From assembly GCA_964529715.1 (NCBI GenBank), contig CAZGXI010000026.1, forward strand, positions 1 through 64,000: 64,000 bases of DNA. The letters run 5' to 3'. Numbering within the stretch: position 1 is the stretch's first letter; every line of letters starts with the position of its first letter. Both the position numbers and the translations under genes were made by a program. The notes beneath the pieces were generated by a model. The model was not told the DNA's origin and did not search any database. It saw only the letters and a list, made by a program, of their open reading frames with translations. This DNA is from CAZGXI01 sp964529715. Lineage in GTDB: Bacteria; Chloroflexota; Anaerolineae; Aggregatilineales; Ch27. Positions 24,503-32,268 of this stretch are shown here, in pieces.

Positions 24503-25990
24503 TCAGCCGCCGCTGCGCCGCCGCCGCTCGATCTCGACCGCCGCCACGCCCAGCACGACCGCCACGCCCATCAGAACCGCCAGGATCAGCGAGGTCTCTT
24601 GGGTGCCGGCCACGATGGCTGCCGGGGAGGCGCTGGCAATGTCCCCGGCCAGTGGTGTGTCTAGATGTGCGTCCACGCGCGAAGCCCACAGCGCCATCAC
24701 GACCGCGAAGCCCACCAACTGGCCCATGTTGCGCGTGAGCGCCAGAAAACCGGAGGCCAGCCCTAATCGCTCGCGGGGGACGCTGCCCATCACGGCGCTG
24801 TTGTTAGGCGATTGGAACAGCCCCACGCCCGCCCCCGTCGGCGCGATCAGCAGCGCCAGCAGGGGTGGAGTCAGTTCCAGCCGCAGCAAGAACGCCATCA
24901 GCAGGTAGCCTGCCAGGCTCACCAGCAGGCCCAGCAGCGAAATCTTCATACTGCCGATCCGGTCGGAGAGCCAGCCGGCCCCCGGCGCGATCAGGGCGGT
25001 CATCAGCGGCCACACCGCCAAGATCAGCCCCACCTCGGTCGGCGTATGCCCCTGCGCGTTCTCGATGAAAAAGGGCATGATATTCCGGCTCGACAGGGCG
25101 ATGAACACCAGCACGGCCATCGTCAGGCTGACGGCGAATTGGGGGTTGCGGAACAGCGTCAGGTCCACCATCGGCTGGGTGATGCGCAGTTCCACCGCCA
25201 GGAAGAGGGCGATGAACACGGCAGACACGGCCATCAGCGCCAGTGTCTTTCCGTCCAGCCAGCCCCAGGTCTGCCCGAACGTGAGGGCCAGCATTAGCGC
25301 CGCCAAGCCGATCCCCAAGGTCAGTGCGCCAGGGATGTCGAACCGCTGGCCCAGACGGCGCCCACCGGCAGGCACGAAGTGGTTGATCAGGAAGATGCCG
25401 AAAAAGGCAATCGGCACGTTAACGAAGAAGATCGCCCGCCAGCCCACACTATCGATCAACACGCCACCCAACACCGGGCCGGTCAGGATGCCCGCCGATA
25501 CGAGCAGGCCGGAGATTCCCAGCGCGCGCCCGCGTTCGGTCGGCGGAAAGGCCTCTGTCACAATGGCCGTACCGAGCGCCTGCATCGCCGCTGCACCGAC
25601 CGCCTGAACCACGCGGAAGGCAATCAGGACACCGACGTTGGGGGCCAGCCCGCATAGCGCCGACGACGCGCCAAACAGGACCATGCCGATCATGTAGGGA
25701 CGCTTTTTGCCCACCATATCTCCCAGGCGGCCCATGCCCAGCAGCAACACCGTCACCACCAGCAGATAGGCCAGGGTGATCCACTGCACGGTGGGCAGAT
25801 CGGTTTGCAACTGCTCAACCAGCGTGGGCAGCGCGACGGAGACAATGGTGCCGTCGATGGTCGCCAGGAAAACCCCCATCCCCACCGAGGCCAACACAGC
25901 CCACTTGCGGCGATCATCGACGGTGGTCGTATCAGGCCGGCTAACAGCATCGGTGGTTAAGGGAGTGGCACTGCTGGGATTACCGGGCAT
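24503..25990 (-). CDS. MFS multidrug exporter, DHA2 (EmrB/QacA) family
   Basis: A 495-residue, apparently 14-helix transporter. It has the DHA2 signatures LDxT-like FLATIDGTIVSVALPTL (about 40-56), WITLAYLL, GRLGDMVGKKRPYMIG (motif A), the antiporter motif C region GILTGPVLGGVLID and WRAIFFVNVPI. It should export drugs or other hydrophobic compounds by proton exchange. GAGGA lies about 10 bases before ATG 25990. It converges on the His-rich membrane protein and has no regulator beside it. The substrate is unknown. Confidence 0.9.
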   Translation of the reverse strand: MPGNPSSATPLTTDAVSRPDTTTVDDRRKWAVLASVGMGVFLATIDGTIVSVALPTLVEQLQTDLPTVQWITLAYLLVVTVLLLGMGRLGDMVGKKRPYMIGMVLFGASSALCGLAPNVGVLIAFRVVQAVGAAAMQALGTAIVTEAFPPTERGRALGISGLLVSAGILTGPVLGGVLIDSVGWRAIFFVNVPIAFFGIFLINHFVPAGGRRLGQRFDIPGALTLGIGLAALMLALTFGQTWGWLDGKTLALMAVSAVFIALFLAVELRITQPMVDLTLFRNPQFAVSLTMAVLVFIALSSRNIMPFFIENAQGHTPTEVGLILAVWPLMTALIAPGAGWLSDRIGSMKISLLGLLVSLAGYLLMAFLLRLELTPPLLALLIAPTGAGVGLFQSPNNSAVMGSVPRERLGLASGFLALTRNMGQLVGFAVVMALWASRVDAHLDTPLAGDIASASPAAIVAGTQETSLILAVLMGVAVVLGVAAVEIERRRRSGG

Positions 25991-26097
25991 GGCAGGTTTG
26001 TCCTCGGTTGCAATTTCACAGGCTTTTCACAACTAATCGGTTGTGCGACAGGCGCGGTATGATTTAAACTAAAAATGGGCAAAAAGACAAAGTGCTC

Positions 26098-26125
26098 TTG
26101 CATCAGCGCGGCGCTGTGTTATAAT
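26098..26125 (+). promoter_or_regulatory. promoter of the tRNA-Val gene
   Basis: TTGCAT (26098-26103) and a perfect TATAAT (26120-26125) are 16 bases apart. Predicted transcription start is about 6 bases before the mature tRNA end. Confidence 0.7.
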
Positions 26126-26137
26126 CAAGCACAATCA

Positions 26138-26214
<77 letters not shown>

Positions 26215-26283
26215 AGATCACCAGTTTGGCCGCGCCGGTGCCCCTTAGGCTGTTCGACGCGGTTTTGTTTTAGGGGGAAGCCG

Positions 26284-28170
26284 TTGAAAATCCTGAGCAG
26301 CGCGTCCCGCCTCAATTGGTCACTCGTCCTGCTGCGCTGGCTGCTGGTGATCGGCGCAGCAACCCTAGCATTCCTCCTGCCGCTGCTGAACGAGAGGGGT
26401 GCAGATGAGGCCCTACCGGGTCGCCTGCTGGCCGGGGCTGGGGTCGGCGCGCTGGTCGCGTTGATCGGGACGGGCCTGCTGTGGATGGGCAATAGCCCGA
26501 CGCCCGGTATCCTCAGCCTGATGATCGACACAGCCTATGCGCTGCTGTTATTCTGGGCCTCCGGCGGAATGCCCTTCGTGCTGATCGGGGCAGGGATGCT
26601 GCCCGTCGTGACCGGGGCGCTGCGTGTAGGCGGACTCTACGGCTTTCTCTCGGCAACGGTGACAGCAGCAGGCGGCGTGCTCCTGTATGGGCTGTCCATC
26701 GCGCCGGGCGAGCCGCTAGGGCCGGCGCTGTTGGCCGCCGGGACACTGTTGCTGGTGGCAGTGTTTGTCTGCCTGCCAGTGGCGGTCGCCTCGCTTGGCT
26801 GGATCGGGGAACAGATGGCGCTCCGCGAACGCGAGCGCGAAGCTGCCCGCCTGCGGGCCGCCCGTGAGCACGCCCGCGCGATTTACGAGATGGCCTCGAC
26901 CCTCACCGCCACCCTCAATTACCGAGCCGTGCTGGATGCCGCGCTGGACGTCGGCGTGTTGGGCCTGCGCGAGAGCAATCCGAATGCCCGCCTGGTCAGC
27001 GCCGTGTTTCTCTACGATGAGAACACCGGGCTGCTCAAGGTCGCCAACTCTCGCCGCCTCACCCGCACCGACGTGGATAAGCAGGTGCCGGGCAAGCGTG
27101 GCGTGTTGGGATTGGCCTTGCAGCAGGCCGAGCCAGTCTTCGCCAGCGACGCCGAGCGCGACCCCGAACTGCAATACTTCGTCGCCTTCCAGGATGCGCG
27201 CAGCATCCTGTGCGTCCCGCTGCGCGCCGGGTTTGAAAACTACGGCGTACTGGTCTTCAGCAGCACCGTGCCCAACGCCTTCAGCGAGGAGCACGTCGAA
27301 CTGATGACCGCCGTCGCCAGCCAGGCAACCATCTCGCTCAAGAACGCCATGCTGTATCAGGACCTGCTGGACGAAAAGAACCGCATTATCCAGGTGGAAG
27401 AGGAGGCACGCAAACAGCTCAGCCGCGACCTGCACGATGGCCCGGTGCAGGATGTGTCCTCGATTGCCATGCGCACCAACTATGTTCGCCGACTGCTGGA
27501 GCGCGACCCGGAGCAGGTGCTTCCTGAACTTCAACACATTGAGGACATCGCCCGCCAGACGGTCAAGCAGATGCGGCAGATGCTCTTTACGCTGCGCCCG
27601 TTGATCCTGGAGTCGCAGGGCCTCGGCCCGGCCCTGGAAGAACTGGCGAAGAAGATGAAGGAGACGCATAACCAGAACGTCATCCTTCAGGTCGAACCGG
27701 GCATCGAGCGTTACATCGACTCCAACGATCAAACCGTGTTGTTCAACATCGTAGACGAGGCAGTGAACAACGCCCGCAAGCACGCCGTCGCAGAGCATAT
27801 CTGGGTGCGGCTGGCACGCCGCGACACCTACCTGTGGTTGGAAGTGCAAGACGATGGCGTGGGCTTCGACCAGGGCGCGGTGGATGCCAACTACGACCGG
27901 CGCGGCAGCCTGGGCATGATCAACCTGCGCGAGCGGGCCGAACTGCTCAACGGCAATCTGAATATCGAGAGCGCCGAGGGGCGGGGCACCAAGATCACGT
28001 TGATCGCGCCTATCCGCGACTCGATCCTCAAGGAACTGAACGACGATGCCGGCAGCACCGCTGCTGCCAGGCTGCCGGACTCGTCTGCAGCCGTTTCTCC
28101 GACAACGTCCACCTCGCCTGCCCCCCGGACGGTACGTCCCGCCACCCAGCCCGCACGCTCGGTAAAGTAG
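26284..28170 (+). CDS. membrane GAF-domain sensor histidine kinase, NarL/DegS type
   Basis: A 628-residue kinase. About six membrane helices occupy residues 10-175, followed by a short coiled segment. A GAF domain (about 200-360) comes next, then a HisKA_3 dimerisation domain with H384 in LSRDLHDGPVQD, and an HATPase_c domain (DEAVNNARKHA, VQDDGVGFD, GSLGMINLRERAELL). Such kinases pair with NarL/LuxR-type regulators; none is adjacent. The start is TTG 26284, with AGGGGGA upstream; longer frames would begin inside the tRNA gene. The C-terminal 50 residues are Ser/Thr/Pro-rich and disordered. Confidence 0.9.
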   Translation: MKILSSASRLNWSLVLLRWLLVIGAATLAFLLPLLNERGADEALPGRLLAGAGVGALVALIGTGLLWMGNSPTPGILSLMIDTAYALLLFWASGGMPFVLIGAGMLPVVTGALRVGGLYGFLSATVTAAGGVLLYGLSIAPGEPLGPALLAAGTLLLVAVFVCLPVAVASLGWIGEQMALREREREAARLRAAREHARAIYEMASTLTATLNYRAVLDAALDVGVLGLRESNPNARLVSAVFLYDENTGLLKVANSRRLTRTDVDKQVPGKRGVLGLALQQAEPVFASDAERDPELQYFVAFQDARSILCVPLRAGFENYGVLVFSSTVPNAFSEEHVELMTAVASQATISLKNAMLYQDLLDEKNRIIQVEEEARKQLSRDLHDGPVQDVSSIAMRTNYVRRLLERDPEQVLPELQHIEDIARQTVKQMRQMLFTLRPLILESQGLGPALEELAKKMKETHNQNVILQVEPGIERYIDSNDQTVLFNIVDEAVNNARKHAVAEHIWVRLARRDTYLWLEVQDDGVGFDQGAVDANYDRRGSLGMINLRERAELLNGNLNIESAEGRGTKITLIAPIRDSILKELNDDAGSTAAARLPDSSAAVSPTTSTSPAPRTVRPATQPARSVK

Positions 28171-28309
28171 TGGTCGGTGGACCGTCGTCCGCAAACCCGA
28201 TATGCCGGTTTTCAGCGGGTTTGTGGATGGCTGAGGGCTTTTTTTGCCGCTTGGCCGCGCAGCGGGGTATGCTTGGGAACAACACTCACGAGTCAGGAGG
28301 AGCGCCGCG

Positions 28310-28639
28310 ATGGACTTCTTGCGCCGTCTGTTCGGGGGCGGCAGCCGCCAGCCGCGCGACGAAGGCATGTACTTCTACATCCGCAGCCGCCGCAGCGGAG
28401 AGATCGTCCCCGTGCGCCTGGACATGAATCAGTTGACGCCGGACTACACCGATGACCGCCTTTCCGGTTACTTTACCCATAAGGTCGTGGTCGGGCAGCG
28501 CAGCTTCGAGCGTATGGAAGCGGATTTTACCTTTGACGCCAACAAGCGCCTGACGAACAAAACCGTCACCGGCGGCGAATTTGTGGATCGCGCCGCCTGG
28601 GTAGCGCAGCAGCAGGAAAACGGCCCGCAGCCGGGATAA
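28310..28639 (+). CDS. small conserved-looking protein, function unknown
   Basis: A 109-residue soluble protein starting at ATG 28310 after a strong AGGAGG. It opens with MDFLRRLFGGGSR, an amphipathic start common in small membrane-associated proteins. A compact part follows (YFYIRSRRSGEIVPVRLD, FTHKVVVGQRSFERMEADF, NKTVTGGEFVD) that could form a beta-rich fold. I recognise no family. It lies downstream of the sensor kinase by 139 bases and upstream of the DUF362 gene by 58 bases on the same strand. Confidence 0.65.
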   Translation: MDFLRRLFGGGSRQPRDEGMYFYIRSRRSGEIVPVRLDMNQLTPDYTDDRLSGYFTHKVVVGQRSFERMEADFTFDANKRLTNKTVTGGEFVDRAAWVAQQQENGPQPG

Positions 28640-28697
28640 ACGCTCTACGACGCCGGGCGCGGCTGCTTCCGCCCGCACAGCCACACCGAGGCAATTC

Positions 28698-29942
28698 ATG
28701 ACCTACCATTCCAACACTTCTCGTCCCCTCTCACGGCGCCGCTTTCTTGGCCTGGCCGGTGCAGGGCTACTCGCCGGGTTGGGCGGGCTGGACTTGATCG
28801 CCCCACGCGCGGCGGACGCCGCCCTCCATCGCCAGAACGTCGCCCGTTCCAACCGCGTGCTGCTGCACACCTTCGATCCCGCCCTCACCACGCCCACTGA
28901 CGCCGTGCGCGCGGCAGTGCTGGCAGTGACGGATTTCGCCTGGCTGCGGCAGGGCGACTCGGTCTTCGTCAAGCTCGCCAGCAATTCCAGCTATGCACCG
29001 CCGTCCGTCACCTCGCCGGACGTGCTGGCGGGCGTGGTGGGGCTGCTGCGCGAGGCCGGCGCGGGCACGGTCTACGTGGGCGATATGAGCGGCGCGATCT
29101 ATGTGCGCCACCTGGCCGACCGGACCATCGGCTCGACGCGGGAAATCATGCGCACCAACGGCCTGCTCGCCGCCGCCGAGGCTGCCGGGGCGACCATCCA
29201 TTGCTTTGAGGAAGTCCCCTTCGCGCGGGCCTACATCCCCGGCGTACCGACAGGCAACCCCACCTGGGAGAACGATCTTCAGGTTGCCGCCATCCTGGAC
29301 GAGGTCGATCACGTGATCAATCTGCCGCGCCTGGGCAAGCATGTGCTGGCCGGGGCGTCGCTGGGCCTCAAGAACGCTGTCGGCTGGATCAGCGATTACA
29401 GCCGCATGGTCCTGCACCGCGACGGAGACCTCTTCCACACCCGTATCGCGGAGATCAACACCATCCCGCAGTTGGCGGAGAAGATGCGCTTCACCCTCAC
29501 GTTGGTGGATCGTGCCCTGACGACTTATGGTCCCGACTCCGGCCACGCGCTAACCCTGGCCCGCCCCTTGATCATCGCGGCGGAGGATGTGGTCTGCCAC
29601 GACCAGATCGCGTTGCTGGCGCTGCTGTGGGGACGCGCACAGACGCCGCCCACTGCACTGGCGCAGGACCCCTATCCGGCCCAGTCGAACGGGCTGAACT
29701 GGTGGTTCGTGCGCGTGACCTGGGACGCCGAAGGCGTGGACGGTTACACAGACCTGCCGACCTTCGACGACCTGTCTGATGCGACCATCCCGTCGCAGTT
29801 CAACACGGCCTTCGATCTGCTGTGGGGTGGGCGCCCCCAAACTATCGAGGTCATTCCCGGCGGCATGGCGCCCGATGCCGACCTGCTGGCGCTGCTGTCC
29901 GCCGATCCGGCCCTGGGGATCGTGGTCGGAAATGCCGGGTGA
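28698..29942 (+). CDS. Tat-exported DUF362 family protein
   Basis: A 414-residue protein. A twin-arginine signal occupies residues 12-42 (SRRRFLGLAGAG). The body has the DUF362 pattern: DSVFVKLASN, LLREAGAGTVYVGDMSG, AAEAAGA, DHVINLPRLGKHVLAGASLGLKNAVG, and IIAAEDVVCHDQIALLAL. DUF362 domains often occur with iron-sulfur clusters; no cysteine cluster is seen here, so a separate redox partner is likely if it is a redox protein. It is the first exported gene of the plus-strand group that continues into three cytochromes. Tat use suggests it folds, perhaps with a cofactor, before export. Confidence 0.85.
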   Translation: MTYHSNTSRPLSRRRFLGLAGAGLLAGLGGLDLIAPRAADAALHRQNVARSNRVLLHTFDPALTTPTDAVRAAVLAVTDFAWLRQGDSVFVKLASNSSYAPPSVTSPDVLAGVVGLLREAGAGTVYVGDMSGAIYVRHLADRTIGSTREIMRTNGLLAAAEAAGATIHCFEEVPFARAYIPGVPTGNPTWENDLQVAAILDEVDHVINLPRLGKHVLAGASLGLKNAVGWISDYSRMVLHRDGDLFHTRIAEINTIPQLAEKMRFTLTLVDRALTTYGPDSGHALTLARPLIIAAEDVVCHDQIALLALLWGRAQTPPTALAQDPYPAQSNGLNWWFVRVTWDAEGVDGYTDLPTFDDLSDATIPSQFNTAFDLLWGGRPQTIEVIPGGMAPDADLLALLSADPALGIVVGNAG

Positions 29943-29978
29943 TTCCCTCCACGCCCGGTCCCCTTATTGCGTCGTCGT

Positions 29979-30002
29979 AGCGGCGGCTTTGAAGCCGCCG
30001 CT
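29979..30002. repeat. perfect GCCGCC palindrome
   Basis: Arms AGCGGCGGCT and AGCCGCCGCT, 10 bases each, around TTGA. It lies between the DUF362 stop and the GNAT start and argues against starting the GNAT frame further upstream. Confidence 0.6.
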
Positions 30003-30029
30003 ACCCAATTTTTCAGAGAGAAGGTCTTA

Positions 30030-30548
30030 TTGGAGAAGCGGATATCCATCGCCATTCGCGGCCCACTGCTGGGACAATCCGCCGTCTGTGAGCCGATCCT
30101 GCGCGCCCTGCCGGACTGGTTCGGGATCGAAGAGGCCACCGCGCAGTACGTCCGCGATACCGACGTAATGCCGACCCTGATCGCCGCCGTTGAGGATCAG
30201 GCCCTCGGCTTTCTCACGCTTAGGCGTCACAACCCCTACACCGCCGAGATTCACGTGATGGGCGTCCGCCCGGAATGGCACGGGCAGGGCGTGGGCCGCG
30301 CGCTGGTGGAAAAGGCCGCGCAAGTCCTGCGGGAAGACGGTGTGGAATACTTGCAGGTCAAGACGCTAAGCGACTCCCACCCCGACCCCGGCTACGCCAG
30401 AACGCGCGCCTTCTACCTGGCGATGGGCTTCCGTCCGCTGGAGGAATTCAAGACGCTGTGGGGCGAAACCAACCCCTGCCTGTTGATGGTAAAATATCTG
30501 TGGGCACAACCCTTGTTCAGGGGAGACAACCTGTCGAACCTCTTGTAG
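30030..30548 (+). CDS. GNAT family N-acetyltransferase
   Basis: A 172-residue GNAT protein. The acetyl-CoA binding motif is VRPEWHGQGVGRALVEKA (RxxGxG/A), preceded by the beta strand AEIHVMGV and followed by YLQVKTLS and TRAFYLAMGFRPLEEF. The start is TTG 30030 with AGAAGG five bases upstream; an upstream TTG at 29967 would translate through a perfect palindrome. It acetylates an amine on an unknown small molecule or protein. It sits between DUF362 and the multihaem gene on the same strand, but its role there is unclear. Confidence 0.85.
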   Translation: MEKRISIAIRGPLLGQSAVCEPILRALPDWFGIEEATAQYVRDTDVMPTLIAAVEDQALGFLTLRRHNPYTAEIHVMGVRPEWHGQGVGRALVEKAAQVLREDGVEYLQVKTLSDSHPDPGYARTRAFYLAMGFRPLEEFKTLWGETNPCLLMVKYLWAQPLFRGDNLSNLL

Positions 30549-30579
30549 GGGATGCGACTACCCTGGCTGTGATCAACAC

Positions 30580-32268
30580 ATGATGACACCCTATCGCGTG
30601 CGGGCGGCTATGCTGGCCACCGCCATCTTCGTCGTGCTATCCCTGGCTGTGATCGCGCTGGCGCCGGTATGGGCGCAGGAATCCGTCACTGTGCGCGGCG
30701 TGGTGATGGATGATTCCGGCCCGCTGGCGGGGAGCGTGGTCCGTCTCCAAACCGAGACGCACTTCACCGTGACGGACGCGCAGGGCCGCTTTGAACTGAC
30801 CATTCCCCCGCCGCAGCAAGACGTGCGCATCACCGCCTGGATGCCCGGCTACCTGACCGGTTGGGCGACGATCCCTGGCGGGACAGAAGGTACGTTGGAG
30901 GTCGTCATCACGCCCACGCGCCACTACGCCACCGATAACCCGGACTATAACTGGTTCTCCCACGAGGGCGCGTCCGGATCGTTGAGCTGTTCCCACTGTA
31001 TGCCCTGCTACACGGAATGGCGGCTGGACGCCCATTCACAGTCGGCGCTGAACCCGCGCTTCCTTAGCCTCTACAACGGCACAACGCTCACCGGGCGTCT
31101 GGGCGTGCCGACGGCGTACCGCTTCGACCCCGACCTGGGCATCGACGTACCGGTCGCGCCGTCGTTGGGACAGGGTGAGGGTGGAGTCGGGCCGGGCTTC
31201 CGGCTGGACTTCCCGGATCAGGGCGGCAACTGCGCGGCCTGCCACGTCCCCGGCGCGGCGGCGCGGTCCGGCAACGCGCACAACACCGACATCCAGACCA
31301 TCTCCGGCATCGACACGGAGGGCGTGTTCTGCGAGTTCTGCCACAAGATCGGCGAGGTGCGCGTGAACCCGGTCACGGGCCTGCCGAACCCCGACCTACC
31401 CGGCGTGCTCTCGATGCGGCTTTACCGTCCTGAGGCCGATCAGCAATTGTTCTTCGGCCCGTTCGACGATGTGGCCCGCCGCGTGAGCTACCTGCCCTTG
31501 CAGGAGCAGAGCCGCTTTTGCGCCTCGTGCCACTTCGGGGCGTTCTGGGGCGTGGTCATGTATAACTCCTTCGGCGAATGGCTGGATAGCCCCTACAGCG
31601 ATCCAGAGACGGGGCGCACCTGCCAGAGTTGTCACATGCCGCCCGTGAGCTACGACTATTTCGTTTATCCTGCAATGGGCGGCCTGCACCGCGACCCGGC
31701 CCGCATCCTGAGCCACACCATGCCCGGCGCGCTGGACGAGGCGTTTCTGCAAACCACCGCCGAGGTGGAGATCGAAGCGGTGCGCGATGGGGACGCGCTG
31801 GCCGTCACCGTGCGCGTGACCAACACCGGCGCGGGCCATCACATCCCGACCGATAACCCGCTGCGCAACGTGATCCTGCTGGTGAACGCGCTAGACGCTG
31901 AGGGCAACCCGCTGGCCTTTCTGGACGGCGCGACGATCCCGGCGTGGGGCGGCGTGGGCGACCCGACGCAGGGCTATTACGCCGGGCTGCCGGGCGTGCT
32001 CTATGCGAAGGTGCTGGCGGACTTTTACACCGGCGAGACGCCCACCTACGCCTACTGGCGGCAGACGCGCCTGGTGAGCGATAACCGCATCCCGGCCCTG
32101 GCGACGGACGAAAGCCACTATCGCTTTGCCCTGCCCACAGATGCAGGCGAGATCACCGTGTCGGCGCGGCTGCTGCTGCGCCGGGCGTTCATCGAACTGA
32201 TGGACCTGAAGAACTGGAACATCCCCGACATCCCGATGGCTTACGTCACCCTGGCGGTGCAGCCATGA
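30580..32268 (+). CDS. exported multihaem c-type cytochrome with an N-terminal carboxypeptidase-regulatory-like domain
   Basis: A 562-residue protein. Residues 1-33 are a Sec signal (cleavage near VWAQ). Residues 36-112 form a carboxypeptidase-regulatory-like beta sandwich (VTVRGVVMDDSGPLAGSVVRLQT...TDAQGRFELTIP). Four CxxCH haem sites follow: C218 (CAACH), C251 (CEFCH), C314 (CASCH) and C348 (CQSCH). The site expected at the start of the haem domain reads CSHCMPCYTEW (C137-C143), where the proximal His is Tyr. Distal His candidates are H152 (DAHS) and H381. The C-terminal part (about 390-560) is beta-rich. The stop overlaps the next start by 4 bases. Confidence 0.88.
   Translation: MMTPYRVRAAMLATAIFVVLSLAVIALAPVWAQESVTVRGVVMDDSGPLAGSVVRLQTETHFTVTDAQGRFELTIPPPQQDVRITAWMPGYLTGWATIPGGTEGTLEVVITPTRHYATDNPDYNWFSHEGASGSLSCSHCMPCYTEWRLDAHSQSALNPRFLSLYNGTTLTGRLGVPTAYRFDPDLGIDVPVAPSLGQGEGGVGPGFRLDFPDQGGNCAACHVPGAAARSGNAHNTDIQTISGIDTEGVFCEFCHKIGEVRVNPVTGLPNPDLPGVLSMRLYRPEADQQLFFGPFDDVARRVSYLPLQEQSRFCASCHFGAFWGVVMYNSFGEWLDSPYSDPETGRTCQSCHMPPVSYDYFVYPAMGGLHRDPARILSHTMPGALDEAFLQTTAEVEIEAVRDGDALAVTVRVTNTGAGHHIPTDNPLRNVILLVNALDAEGNPLAFLDGATIPAWGGVGDPTQGYYAGLPGVLYAKVLADFYTGETPTYAYWRQTRLVSDNRIPALATDESHYRFALPTDAGEITVSARLLLRRAFIELMDLKNWNIPDIPMAYVTLAVQP

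Noticed and set aside
28310..28639. The 109-residue protein as a response regulator for the sensor kinase upstream
   Set aside because: No receiver or helix-turn-helix motif is visible.
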